Assembly: GCF_963678635.1 (NCBI RefSeq)
Contig: NC_087068.1
Location: forward strand, 19,767,789 to 19,831,788
DNA from: Symsagittifera roscoffensis
Taxonomy: Eukaryota > Xenacoelomorpha > Acoela > Convolutidae
Direction: 5' to 3'
DNA: 64,000 bases
Made by a program: the position numbers and the translations under genes. The notes under the pieces are model-generated. The model was not told where the DNA came from. It saw only the letters and a program-made list of their open reading frames with translations, and searched no databases. The number at the start of each line of letters is the position of its first letter. The first letter of the stretch is position 1. Below, piece after piece: positions 45,178-55,800 of the stretch.

Positions 45178-48100
45178 AATTTACTAATGTTGATCCTTGT
45201 GCTGTTGCTAGTTTACTGGAGGTTTCAAGAGGCGTTAATTTTGGATGTAATGTTTTGATTTCATTCCATGTGGAAAAATTAATTATATTTGATTCTGCTC
45301 CTGAATCAATTAAAAAATCAATTTCAAGATCTGGTGGTTGAAATTCTTTGTTTCTTGGGCTTTCCAATAGAAATGGTATTGTCCAAATTTTTTCTCTGGG
45401 TTGTTCTTTATGTATATTTTGATAAATATGATTTGTGTTTGAGCATTGTGTTTCACTTTTTTCATCGGGTTTAATTACTGTGTTTATTTCGTTTACTTTT
45501 TGTGTAGTTTGTGTAGTATCGGTGGGTCCTATATAGTAATTGTGAAGGAATTCCAATTGATTTTCATATATATGTGATGTAAAAGGTTGTTCATATATGA
45601 CAGGTTCATAGTCGTTTTCCACTGTTATCATATTTACTGAGATAGTATTTTCTGTATCACTCTCTGTATCTGATGATTCACAATGTATATGATTTAGTTG
45701 TATTTCGTGATTTTCTGCGTCATCAATACCTGGAGGGTCTGAAGTTGTTTGCACTTGATTATTGTGTATTTGATGTTTTGGTGTACTACTTCTGTATCGA
45801 TGTCTAGAGTCAGGGTAGCGGTTATTATTCCTATGTGGTGACTGGGAATATTTTCTGTATCTATTATTGTAACTTGAGTTTCGATTTTGTGAATTATTTT
45901 GTGATCTGTTTTGATAGTTATCATTTGATCTGTGATAATTCGATCTATTATATGAATTACTTCTTGATTGATTGTTCGGGTAATTCTGATTTCGATTGTT
46001 TGAATAACTTCTATTTCTATTATGTGAATAGTTTCTATTTCTATTGTACGATGAATTTCGTGATTGATTATTGGAATAGTGTCTATTCCCTGGGTTTGAT
46101 TGGGAACTGGATCCAGAAACAAATTGTGTTGCATTGGAATTTGATCTTGAATAGTTAATTTGGTTATTTTGACTATTCGATCGGTTATAATTTTTTTGTG
46201 GAGAATTTCGTGTATTTCTTCCTTCTGGTGATCTTCCTCTATAACTTGAGTTATGTGGTGATTGATTCCTTGTGTAATTGGTGTTGTTCGGAAGTGGTTT
46301 TCCTGAACTGTTATTACTATATATATTTTTGTTCGGTAGGCTTTGATCTTTTTTCATGTAATGATAGAACGATTTATTTGGTTCCTTATGCTTTTGAGGT
46401 TTATTCTGATTGTCTTGTTGTTTTTGTCTACACTCGGAGATACTGTGTCCGTATCGTCGGCAATAACTACACCATTTTTTAAAGGATGGTTTGCCTTTAA
46501 AATTTGGATGTTTTTCATAGATATTCAGTATTTCAGTGATTTTTTCAATTAAGTCTGTATCTGATTCCTGTATGTTATTTATATGTGTAGTGTTTGTTTC
46601 AACTCGATTAACATATTGTAGTTTTAGGTTTTTTGTTTCTTCGAGTTTCATTGTGATTTCGGCTTGTTCTCGTTTATCTACTAATTTTCGAAAATCTAAG
46701 TCTGGTTCTAGAATTGAGGAAGGATGAGATGCTCTCTTTTTTATTGCTATTTTCCTTAATTGAGGTGGTAAGGTCATCATTAAAATTTCTGTCATTTTTG
46801 TGTTTTTATAATCATGTGTATTAAGTGAATATGCTTTTCGACTTAGAGTTTCGATACGTACTGCTAATTGTTTGATAGTTTCATTTAATAATCTTCGAAT
46901 TTCATTACATAAAACTCTTTGGCGTTGTTTGTTTCTTTCAGAGTCAAACATTTTTGAAAATTCTTGTGTGAATCTTTTCCAATCTGATTTTTTTTCTATA
47001 GATAATACTGAAAACCTTTTTTGAGCTGCGCCATCTAGGGTTGTTTGTATTAGTGATGTGCGTCTATGTATCCAATTTTGATGTAGTGGCGTATTAATTG
47101 GTTCAGGTCCTATATTTAAAATTAAATTTGCTGTTACTGCATTTAAATAATCTTCTACAAAATATTCAGGATGTGTTCCTGTGAATACCATCAGTGGTTT
47201 ATTGGATGTTATTGATGATCCACCCATGAGGTATGGATTCATTGTCATCTGTAGTGATTCTGCGGCATTTGGCATTTGCGAAATATTTGAAAGTTGATTT
47301 TTTGTTATTTCATGTTGCTGAAGGTAATATGGAAGCGGTATTTCATTTTGCATTTGAGTTGGTTGATAACAATGCATTGACATTGGGTTTTGTGGTTGTA
47401 TTGGTTGAAAAGATTGTGTGTTAAATGGGTTTTGTATATGCATTTGTTGTGGATTTTGTACATCTGTTGGGTTTTGTGGGTAAATTTTCATATTTTGAGA
47501 TGGTTGAGGTTGTCGTGGTCTTTGTGTGCGATATTCTTTAGTGTATGGTGCAAAAATATCTGGTTGGTGATAGTCGTCTTCATCAGATGATAAATAGTTT
47601 GTATTATATGGTGTATATTGGTTATTTTTATTTTTTTGGAAGAATGGGTAATTTTCACTATAATCCTGTGTAGGTTGTGGATTATCTGGAAAACTTACTG
47701 AATTGGTCGATGTTTTCGGGAGATTCCAATAATTGGAACATACGTGATTTAAATTTTGTGTTTTTTTTCGGGGAGGTTGGTTTGTTCTTAGTTTGTGAGC
47801 ATAATTATAATTGTGTTCTGCAAAGGTGTTTCTTGTGAATGGTTTTTGTGTTTTTGACGGTGTTGTCATTGGTCTATAAGTTTGATAATCCATATGTGAA
47901 TATTTTGGAGCAACCGAAGGTTTAACGGTTGATTTTAAGGTTACTTGTGCCAATGAGGTATTTGTATTTCTTGGTGTTGTCAAATTTGGGTGTAATGGTG
48001 AAATACTTTGTTGTGTAGTTGTTGTTGTTTGGACGATTTCTTCATTTATGAAGTGTGATGGTGTTTGAATATCTTGTTGTGTAAGATTTCTAGTTCCATT

Positions 48101-49009
48101 AAGGTTTTCATTATGCATGACGGTCGAATTTAAACAGTTATTTCGCGTATCAGGTAAAAATGTATTATATTTTAATGGTGTTGCATCAATGGTTAATAGT
48201 ATTAGTTTTACATAAACTCTCTGATACGATATTGTACTTATTGCTTGACTTGAGATAGCTTGTGGGATATTTAAAAATGTAGGATGAGACCATTCAGGGT
48301 CCCAAACGTAGTCTGATTGTTCTGAAAGGGCAGTATCGTCATTTGTATTTTGAGGTCTGAAATTTTTTCTTGCTTGTGAAATTAAATCTAAATTGTGGGT
48401 GAAATAATCTATTATGAACCATGCTAAAATTTTTTGTAAATCATGTTGAGTGTGTTGTGAAACATCATCTTTAGTGAAATTTTCTTTAGTTATAAGTAGA
48501 AATGTTGAAAATAATGCGATTTCATTTCGTACTTTTGTATGTTTGGATGTTTCAGTTGGTGAGATACTTTGAAATTCTGTTTTTTCTAATATAGATATAT
48601 AAGTATAAATTTTTGCAAAAACTTCGTTAGTGAATATGGAGTTTGCTCTTTGTGAATTATGATATTGTATGCTTTTGATATATTCTAGGAATACTTTTAA
48701 AAACTCTAATTCAGCGTCGTCTGTTTGAATTACATATTTGCGATGGGCTGTTTTGGTTGTGCTGAATTCTATGGTATAGATTCCATATTGTTGTGTTAGA
48801 TTACATATGTCTTTCAAATAATGTTCAATAATTTGTCTTTTGATTTTTACATCTGGGAATTCTGCTTTGCATGGACTGATTCCGGGTTCAAACAAATTTA
48901 CGAGTAAGTTCTTGCAAAAATCATGTTGACCTCTATCATGGGGTGAATCTATAAGAAAGGGGTAAACGGCTTCGTCATCTGGACTATCGTCACTTTGAGT
49001 GTGGCTCAT
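45125..49009 (-). CDS. gag-pro: Copy B: Gag-protease polyprotein (1294 aa)
   Basis: It is uninterrupted from ATG 49009. Residues 1-300 form an N-terminal domain unique to this family, and 300-590 are Gln/Pro/Asn-rich. The region from about 600 to 790 resembles the capsid (retrotransposon gag) domain (LIQTTLDGAAQKRF, WKRFTQEFSKMF). A CCHC zinc knuckle (C847, C850, H855, C860; WCSYCRRYGHSISEC) is followed by a ~190-residue Asn/Arg/Ser-rich tract (885-1075), probably RNA-binding. The protease active site DSGAES is at 1235-1240. The frame ends early at an A6 run near 45170 where copy A has A5. Gag and protease share one frame, with no slippage site between them. Copy D has a broken version. Confidence 0.9.
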   Translation of the reverse strand: MSHTQSDDSPDDEAVYPFLIDSPHDRGQHDFCKNLLVNLFEPGISPCKAEFPDVKIKRQIIEHYLKDICNLTQQYGIYTIEFSTTKTAHRKYVIQTDDAELEFLKVFLEYIKSIQYHNSQRANSIFTNEVFAKIYTYISILEKTEFQSISPTETSKHTKVRNEIALFSTFLLITKENFTKDDVSQHTQHDLQKILAWFIIDYFTHNLDLISQARKNFRPQNTNDDTALSEQSDYVWDPEWSHPTFLNIPQAISSQAISTISYQRVYVKLILLTIDATPLKYNTFLPDTRNNCLNSTVMHNENLNGTRNLTQQDIQTPSHFINEEIVQTTTTTQQSISPLHPNLTTPRNTNTSLAQVTLKSTVKPSVAPKYSHMDYQTYRPMTTPSKTQKPFTRNTFAEHNYNYAHKLRTNQPPRKKTQNLNHVCSNYWNLPKTSTNSVSFPDNPQPTQDYSENYPFFQKNKNNQYTPYNTNYLSSDEDDYHQPDIFAPYTKEYRTQRPRQPQPSQNMKIYPQNPTDVQNPQQMHIQNPFNTQSFQPIQPQNPMSMHCYQPTQMQNEIPLPYYLQQHEITKNQLSNISQMPNAAESLQMTMNPYLMGGSSITSNKPLMVFTGTHPEYFVEDYLNAVTANLILNIGPEPINTPLHQNWIHRRTSLIQTTLDGAAQKRFSVLSIEKKSDWKRFTQEFSKMFDSERNKQRQRVLCNEIRRLLNETIKQLAVRIETLSRKAYSLNTHDYKNTKMTEILMMTLPPQLRKIAIKKRASHPSSILEPDLDFRKLVDKREQAEITMKLEETKNLKLQYVNRVETNTTHINNIQESDTDLIEKITEILNIYEKHPNFKGKPSFKKWCSYCRRYGHSISECRQKQQDNQNKPQKHKEPNKSFYHYMKKDQSLPNKNIYSNNSSGKPLPNNTNYTRNQSPHNSSYRGRSPEGRNTRNSPQKNYNRSNSQNNQINYSRSNSNATQFVSGSSSQSNPGNRHYSNNQSRNSSYNRNRNYSHNRNRSYSNNRNQNYPNNQSRSNSYNRSNYHRSNDNYQNRSQNNSQNRNSSYNNRYRKYSQSPHRNNNRYPDSRHRYRSSTPKHQIHNNQVQTTSDPPGIDDAENHEIQLNHIHCESSDTESDTENTISVNMITVENDYEPVIYEQPFTSHIYENQLEFLHNYYIGPTDTTQTTQKVNEINTVIKPDEKSETQCSNTNHIYQNIHKEQPREKIWTIPFLLESPRNKEFQPPDLEIDFLIDSGAESNIINFSTWNEIKTLHPKLTPLETSSKLATAQGSTLVNYGKNPIIPSPHENNGTK

Positions 49010-49465
49010 TTTTTTGTTTGATGACTGTTAATATATAACTATCGATGTGTCTAATTGGTTGATTCCAATTGTACAAACGTATTGGTTTGTTTGTGTAGCA
49101 ATTTTTAATTTTTCAATTACCTTTTAATGATGCTGGTGTCGTGGTTTCTGAGTCAGGGAAATAAAGTTGGTCATCAATTTGTTGATTTTTGTTTATTGAG
49201 TCTTTTTAGTTGGGAAGTTCTTGTATTGCGGTTGTTTTTGATTCTAAAACTGCGTTTCTTCGTTTTGAAAATCTTTTCCTAATAATTTGTTTTTGATTGT
49301 TAAGTATTTTCTTTCTAAGTCTTTGTCTTTTTGTTCTTATATGTTCTACTGATTGTCTGTGTGGTGTGATTTTGAGAATTTGTCGTATTTACTCGAATTT
49401 GTCGTCGTTAATAAAACAATTAAGTATTATGATTGTTTATTTGATTCCTAAGTTGTCTCTTGATA
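48990..49465 (-). pseudogene. Copy B: ORF0 (basic leader ORF), broken
   Basis: It aligns with copy D ORF0 along its length. The ATG has become ATA (near 49463), and there are stops and at least one frameshift. The basic core is retained (RTKRQRLRKKI, IIRKRFSKRRNAV), as is the C-terminal tract KPIRLYNWNQPIRHI. The frame ends KNEPHSK with TGA at 48990-48992, overlapping the gag start by 20 nt exactly as in copy D. Confidence 0.65.
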
Positions 49466-50687
49466 TATGGTTTAGGATGATGGGTGCAAAAATCGAGATT
49501 AGTGATTTTATTGCCCTAAACTGCTAGTGCTTACAATTTTTTGTGGTTAGCTTAACTTGGGTCGTAGGTTTGGGTTGGAGAGAAAAGCGTATATATATTC
49601 GAAGAACGATTTGTACTTTCTCGTGACTAATTCCAAGCTAAGATTGACCTACCTAATCCTAGTTAGGGGTTGTGATTTGTTTTCAAGGGTTGGAGAATAG
49701 TAAATTGATCCACAAGGTTCAGGTATAATTAGAACGCGAGTAGTTCGTTAGATACTATTTTATGACTTAATAAGTTTAAGTGTTTTAGCCTGGGTCATCT
49801 AAGAGGAGGGGAATCAAGTGAAAGATGAGTAACCGAAGTTCTTCACTGTTTATCTTAATTAAAATGGTTAATTGTTTGAAAAATTTTTGTTAATTCTGGG
49901 TTTTTGATAAGGGTTGGGCAGTGAATCGACGTTTGAGGTCGTTAGACACTGATTAACTTGGGAGGGAGATATCAGAATTGTTCTATTTGATCCAAGGATA
50001 GGCCTTGATGATCAGAGATTTAAATATTTAGAAATTTGAAAGTTTGTGAAATTAAATGAGATTAATTTAAGTCAAAACAAGGATAAGCTTTAATAGTGTT
50101 AGTTTTTAATAGTGAAATTTGCTGTTATGTTTTGGGTGATAAAGCAGGGATGGTGAGATGATGTATATATACTAACAATTTATGATTTATACTAACTAAT
50201 TTTTGTGTTTTTATATTCAATGAATGTTTTTTCAAGATGTTATTCAATTTACAGCTGATTTAAGGAGAACGACAAGTGTTGTTTTTATCAGTCGTTATTG
50301 TACAATTAAAAAGTTTAGCCCCATGAAATGTTATTGAAGATAGATCTTCAAAAATATTATGTCAGTTTATTAAAATTTAAATTTAGTGCTGAAAGTATTC
50401 TAAATACAAAAGTTTGATCTCGTTTTTGTCGTTTTATCATGAAATCGATTATTAGATTTCTTCGACAGTCGTTTGTCGTTTCTTGTTCTACGTCTTCTTC
50501 CAATACCGGGAAGTTCTCGTATTGTTCGGAATATGGTATCTGACCTATTGAAACGTAGAGACATATATATTAAGTTCTCATCGTAAAAAGTTTTTTTTAT
50601 GAAATGTTGTATTCGTCTAATTCTAATCTAAGTTTTGTCTAACTCCAGGTTAGTTAAGGTCTGTTCGAGACTTTTGGTCGCACCTGA
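49466..50687 (-). promoter_or_regulatory. Copy B: long 5' leader
   Basis: A 1.2-kb leader lies between the 5' LTR and ORF0. 49535-49870 is conserved with copies A and D; 49928-50687 has no counterpart in the window. Directly inside the LTR the element strand reads TCAGGTGCGACC; no clean TGG-starting primer-binding site is evident, so the primer tRNA is not assigned. Confidence 0.55.
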
Positions 50688-51102
50688 TGAGTTATGTATC
50701 TTGTACTGTACTCATAGAGTATTTTCAGGTAGGGTACACCGTCTGCTAGTCACGCTATCTTTTTTTCGGCCGGATAGAATCGTGCAACTTCTTAGTCTAA
50801 TACCGATCCTAGTCTTACTCTTATACTTACTAGTCTCAGGGTGTTTAACTAGTCTCTGCTAGGCTCAATAGATCTAGGGTATACTGGTTTATTGCGGCAG
50901 CTGAATTTCTCTTGGAGAGGCAACTAATTTCTAAGTTAAGTTCAAATCTCTCTGCTCTGGTGCTGAAATTACAAGTAATTTCAGCACTTACAAATAAGTG
51001 GGTTGTTAGTTAGATGGATTATGATTGGTTAATATTAAATATTTTACAGTGGTAAAACATTTAATTTATCCAATTATAAAATGTAGTTTAGATCAGGTTC
51101 CA
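50688..51102 (-). mobile_element. Copy B: 5' LTR (415 bp)
   Basis: It is the partner of 32215-32624, with the same ends. It contains the 28-bp perfect palindrome at 50960-50987, AATAAA (complement at 50888-50893) as a likely poly(A) signal, and a TTTTATAATT sequence close to the LTR start. A CTCTG duplication near 50950 accounts for its 5-bp greater length. Eleven of the 24 differences from the 3' LTR fall in the 50 bp nearest the leader. Confidence 0.9.
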
Positions 51103-51106
51103 ATAC
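51103..51106. other. Target-site duplication of copy B, right (ATAC)
   Basis: It matches 32211-32214 and is followed by TAACACCC, which is not element sequence. Confidence 0.75.
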
Positions 51107-51725
51107 TAACACCCAATTGTGCGCCTAACCAGTGCACAGTTTTGACTAGTAAATTACAGACAGAAACTAGTGAAAAATAACGTTTTACTTTAAGTTCTTA
51201 CAGAAGAAAAAACAAGCGCAATGGTTTCTCCGAAAGCCATATGAGAGAAAACGAAAAAAAACTATTTCATTTTTCAATTTTTCAGCTGACCTCTATAACA
51301 ACTTACGAAAATCTTAAACTACTTCAATTCAGTTTTAATCTTTTTTGTTAAATTTGCATTTTTCTATTTTAAAATTGATCTCTTCTTCTAAATACACTTG
51401 ACTGATCCCAATCCGTTTTTGTCAGTGTGTGAATACAATCGAAAATAAAGAACTATCATCAAATAAAATAGTTTTTATATGTTTGTTTTTCACATCGAAG
51501 GAATCGTTTTATTTTAACTGAGTTCTTTATAAAATCTCTATTTTTACCACTTTATTTTTTAATCGATTGACACTTAATTAGGTTAGGATTTTCTTTTTTT
51601 AAATTTGTCCGAGGTTTTCAAACACAGCGCAATTTTTTTCACATATCGACAGTTGTGTTTAGTTTTACAAAAATTTTCTTAGAAAATTGCAAAGATCAGA
51701 CTTACTTTGGCCAGGAAACCGGTTA
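51107..51725. other. Flanking DNA between copy B and the gap
   Basis: AT-rich, with no ORF above chance and no repeat shared with the rest of the window. It is the only clearly non-element sequence right of copy B before the gap. Confidence 0.5.
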
Positions 51726-51925
51726 NNNNNNNNNNNNNNNNNNNNNNNNNNNNNNNNNNNNNNNNNNNNNNNNNNNNNNNNNNNNNNNNNNNNNNNNNNN
51801 NNNNNNNNNNNNNNNNNNNNNNNNNNNNNNNNNNNNNNNNNNNNNNNNNNNNNNNNNNNNNNNNNNNNNNNNNNNNNNNNNNNNNNNNNNNNNNNNNNNN
51901 NNNNNNNNNNNNNNNNNNNNNNNNN
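51726..51925. other. Assembly gap of exactly 200 N
   Basis: The run of N is exactly 200 bases, a placeholder length typical of scaffolding rather than a measured distance. Host-like sequence is on its left and the middle of a retroelement integrase on its right, so the distance and even the adjacency of the two sides are uncertain. Confidence 0.98.
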
Positions 51926-53252
51926 TCATTCTGAGGGGAAGACAGGGTACTTTAAAATCGGGTGTTTGATATTCTAAAAGATCTGTGTTTTCATTTATAG
52001 TCGTATTGTTAAATTTTTTAAAGTATCGGAGGAGTGTTTTATTTCCTAATATTGTTGCATCAGCTTTTGGTGGCTTTGTTTTATATTTTTGCCATGATTT
52101 GAGTTGTCTAATAACAGGGTCAAAATTTTGATAATTTTGTAATAATTGTAGTGTAATTGTTTCTGATGGTGGTAGAAAAATATTTTCGACTTCTAATTTT
52201 AATAGGGGAATGTTGTCAAGTGGGTCGTGAAGGTTAAAAACTTGATTTACGGTGTATTTTAAATCATTTGTCGGTGGTCTTGATAAATTCATAAATCAGT
52301 AAAAATTTCTTTTTCTATTAATGGGAAAGGATCTTTTTTGTGTGGTTGTTGTTTTATTGTCCTTTGTTGAGTATTATTTTTTTATCCAATGTGAATCTAG
52401 AAATGGTTTAAATGTGGATGTATTTATAAAATCGACTTCATAGTGATTATTTTGACAATCTAAATAAAGTGGGAAATGTTGTAAATTGTTTATTTGTGAT
52501 TGATCTATATCGGTTTTTACTGCATATTTACATTCTAATCGTGGTGATGTTTCATTTTTTGCAAGATAAAATTTAATATTTTGTGGTATTTCAACTGTAG
52601 TAGTTCGTGTAAGTAATTCAGGTGGTGTATTTCTACTTAGTGTATCTGGTAATGCAAGATTTTTTCCTGCTGTCCAAATTATATGTAAGTTTGGGAAATT
52701 TATTAAAATTAATTGAAATCTGTAATTTCTATGGGTATTTTTATGGGCATTTGCTGTAAACATAATTGGTTTTCTTGGCTTTTGATTTAAAACCATTTCG
52801 TATGGTGACATTCCTAGAGTTGTTGTGATTTGTGAATTATAAGATAAAGGGAATAATTTTACATCTGCTGACCATTCAGTATATCGTGTATCATTTCCAT
52901 TAATGATACATTGAAGATATTCTTGTAGTGAACGGTTCATACCATCAACAATGACCATAATATAAGAATTTTTTTTCGGACGATGGTGAAATTGGTCCTT
53001 TTGTATCAAATGAAATTCTATGATTGAAATATAGACTTTGTCCTTCAAAATCTTGTTTTGGTGCTATTTATTTTTGGTTTGGATAAGGTTTATTTAATTG
53101 ACATATTATGCAATTGTTGCATAATACTTTAATCCAAATTGGTGCATTTGTGAAGTAAAAATTTGTGTAAAATTCGAAAATGTCTTTTCCGATCCTGAGT
53201 GTCCTTTTGTATTTTGTGTGTGAGTGATACGTTGAATGCTATCAATATCATA
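51926..53252 (-). pseudogene. Copy D: duplicated RNase H-integrase connector and integrase with core deletion
   Basis: 51931-52730 repeats 53253-54054 almost exactly (offset 1322 bp). The frame 52374-53048 shows two abnormal joins. VIVD, the second strand of the integrase core, runs directly into GMNRSLQ, deleting most of the core. PIMFTANAHKNTH then jumps back into the RNase H tail (RNYRFQLIL). So a tandem duplication and a deletion have combined here. The distal duplicate meets the assembly gap. Confidence 0.85.
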
Positions 53253-54335
53253 CTGAGGGGAAGACAGGGTACTTTAAAATCGGGTGTTTGATATTCTAAA
53301 AGATCTGTGTTTTCATTTATAGTCGTATTGTAAAATTGTCTAAAGTATCGGAGGAGTGTTTTATTTCCTAATATTGTTGCATCAGCTTTTGGTGGCTTTG
53401 TTTTATATTTTTGCCTTGATTTGAGTTGTCTAAAAACAGGGTCAAAATTTTGGTAATTTTGTAATAATTGTAGTGTAATTGTTTCTGTTGGTGGTAGAAA
53501 AATATTTTCGACTTCTAATTTTAATAGGGGAATTTTGTCAAGTGGGTCGTGAAGGTTAAAAACTTGATTTACGGTGTATTTTAAATCATTTGTCGGTGGT
53601 CCTGATAAATTCATAAATCAGTAAAAATTTCTTTTTCTATTAATGGGAAAGGATCTTTTTTGTGTGGTTGTTGTTTTATTGTCTTTTGTTGAGTATTATC
53701 TTTTTATCCAATGTGAATCTAGAAATGGTTTAAATGTGGATGTACTTAAAAAATCGACTTCATAATGATTTTTTTGACAATCAAAATCAAGTGGGAAATG
53801 TTGTAAATTGTTTATTTGTGATTGATCTATATCGGTTTTTACTGCATATTTACATTCTAATCGTGGTGATGTTTCATTTTTTGCAAGATAAAATTTAATA
53901 TTTTATGGTATTTCAACTGTAGTTTTTCGTGTAAGTAATTCTGGTGGTTCATTTCTACTTAGTGTATCTGGTAATGCAAGATTTTTTCCTGCTGTCCAAA
54001 CTATATGTAAGTTTGGGAATTTCATTAAAATTAATTGAAATCTGTAATTTCTATGGTTTGGATTTGATTTTTGTGTAAAAAGAAATATAGTTGGTTTGTG
54101 ATCCGTGAAAAGAACTGTTGGATGTTTTGATCCAAGTGTCGGAAATTCATATTCTGTAAGTGTGTCTATTATAGCTGTGCATTCTCTCTTATTAGTAGAG
54201 AGTCGTAGTTCAGCTTGTGTAAACAAGCGAGAGTTTGCTGATATAAGATTCATCTTATTTGTTCCACTGTGTGATTGTAGTAATGCTGAGCCGATGCCAA
54301 AATTTGAAGCATCGCACATTGCGTATAATGGTTAA
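53253..54335 (-). pseudogene. Copy D: RNase H and integrase N-terminal region
   Basis: 53903-54319 holds RNase H (CDASNFGIGSALLQ, KRECTAIIDTLTEY, LFTDHKP) and the connector with LPDTLSRNEPPELL. 53129-53614 holds the connector to the integrase zinc domain (PKADATILGNKTLLRYF). A frameshift lies between them, and a second in the zinc domain destroys the Cys pair. Confidence 0.85.
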
Positions 54336-55800
54336 TTTGGATCTGGGATTGTATTTGCAATTTGTTCTGTTAGCCCATTCAAAGTTACTTTGCTGTCTAA
54401 GGATGTTATAGAAAGGTCTTAAGTATAATTGCATTTTGTATACATGATTACTGAGGAAATTTAACATTCCAAGGAATTCTTGGATTTTTTTTTATTTGTG
54501 GTTGGTTGAAGTTTTTGAATTGCGTCTCTGCAAGATTTTAATGGAGTTATAGTGTTTCTTTCAATAATGTGTCCAAGAAACTTTACGCGTGTTAGAAAAA
54601 AATATTTGATTTGTCTGGGGCTGCTTTCATGTTTTCATGTTTGAGTATTTGATGATACTGTTCTAAAATTATAAACATTTCATCTTTAGTTTGTGATTGC
54701 ACAAAAACATCGTCTAAGTAAGTGATTGCATTTTTCTTGAGTATAAGTGGTCTAAAGATTTTACTCAAAAAAGCTGAAGAAGCTGCAGGTCCTATGGATA
54801 TTCCATGGAATAATCTGTTGAATTCGTGTTGTTGATTTCCAATAACGATTTGTGTTAACCGTCGTGATTGTTCAACTAATGGCATTTGATTGTATGCACT
54901 ACTCATCTCTGCGGTTGTGAAATAATTACCATTTTATTTTTTTTAGAACTACTTGAATGGGTTCTATGGGTCAATTGCATTTAGATTCGTCAATTAGGGA
55001 ATTGAGATATCTAGCGTCTAGAACAATTTTTAGTGATTCTCCTTTAGCTAGGATGATAACTGGGTTGATAAAGGTATTACCTTTTGGTTGTTTCTCTTTA
55101 TTTACTGGAGATATAATTTCATATTGTTCTAAAATGTCAAGTAATCTGTTTACTTTATCATATAAGTGTATTGGTACTTTGCTTGGTCTTTGCTTTTTGA
55201 AAGTTGCGTCAGGTTTTAAAGGTAATTGTAGTGGTGAACTAATTTTTCCGACATCGAATTTTGATGTTGCATAAACTGTTGGATATTTTAATAATAGTTT
55301 GGCTAATTTGTCGAATTCGTTTTGTGTTTTTTGAGAATGATGAAAATTAAACCTTGTTAGAAATTTTTGTTGTTCTTCTGTATAATGTGATATTTTAAAC
55401 GTTGGTTTAAAATATGGTGTTTTTGTGAAATAATCTGTGTTTCTTTTTTCAATGCTTATTATATTGTTTATTGATAATTCTTCATCAAGAATTGTTGATT
55501 GGCATATGTCTAGTAATTGTAATATATTATTGACTCGATATGCTACTTCCTTTGTGGGTAAAGTTGTGGCAATTGTTTCACAGTATCCTAAGAGCCCTTC
55601 AGGTAATGTTATCCCGTATGATGAATTGTTGTATATGTGTAACGAAATAATATCGGAGTTTGAATGTTTCATGTATTTTATGGATGAAAATGTTATTCAA
55701 AAAAATTTAAGAATGGGTTTAAATTCAAGATCTGACATAAAGAGATGTTGTTTGTTTTGGCTTTTATCATCCTGGTGAACTTGTTTATTTGAAAAATTAT
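54336..55800 (-). pseudogene. Copy D: reverse transcriptase
   Basis: 54971-55672 (233 aa) gives the linker and RT fingers (NPVIILAKGESLKIVLDAR). 54592-54906 gives the palm, with SAYNQMP and the catalytic TYLDDVF. Short frameshifts lie near 54960 and 54590, and connection-domain sequence is deleted near 54375. At the three positions where copy B has nonsense codons this copy has sense codons. Confidence 0.85.

Larger units (their letters stand above)
32215..51102 (-). mobile_element. Copy B: complete 18.9-kb retrovirus-like Ty3/gypsy-type element
   Basis: It is bounded by two LTRs (415 and 410 bp) with canonical TG...CA ends and flanked by the 4-bp duplication ATAC. Domain order on the minus strand is gag, protease, RT, RNase H, integrase with C-terminal GPY, then an env-like region, which is the Ty3/gypsy (errantivirus-like) arrangement. 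At about 18.9 kb it is two to three times the usual size of such elements. The extra length is a 1.7-kb leader, a very long gag-pro frame, about 3 kb of accessory ORFs, ORFX and a 1.6-kb 3' UTR. LTR divergence counted by hand is 24 substitutions in 410 bp plus one 5-bp indel, so the insertion is not recent. Confidence 0.95.

Noticed and set aside
45165-45180. Programmed frameshift between protease and the rest of pol at an A6 run
   Set aside because: Copy A reads through this point in one frame with A5, and it lies inside the protease rather than between domains, so a mutation or sequencing slip is more likely.
50655-50687. tRNA 3'-end-like sequence beside the 5' LTR as primer-binding site
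   Set aside because: GGTCGCACC resembles an acceptor end but lacks a terminal CCA at the right place, and no T-arm pairing supports it.
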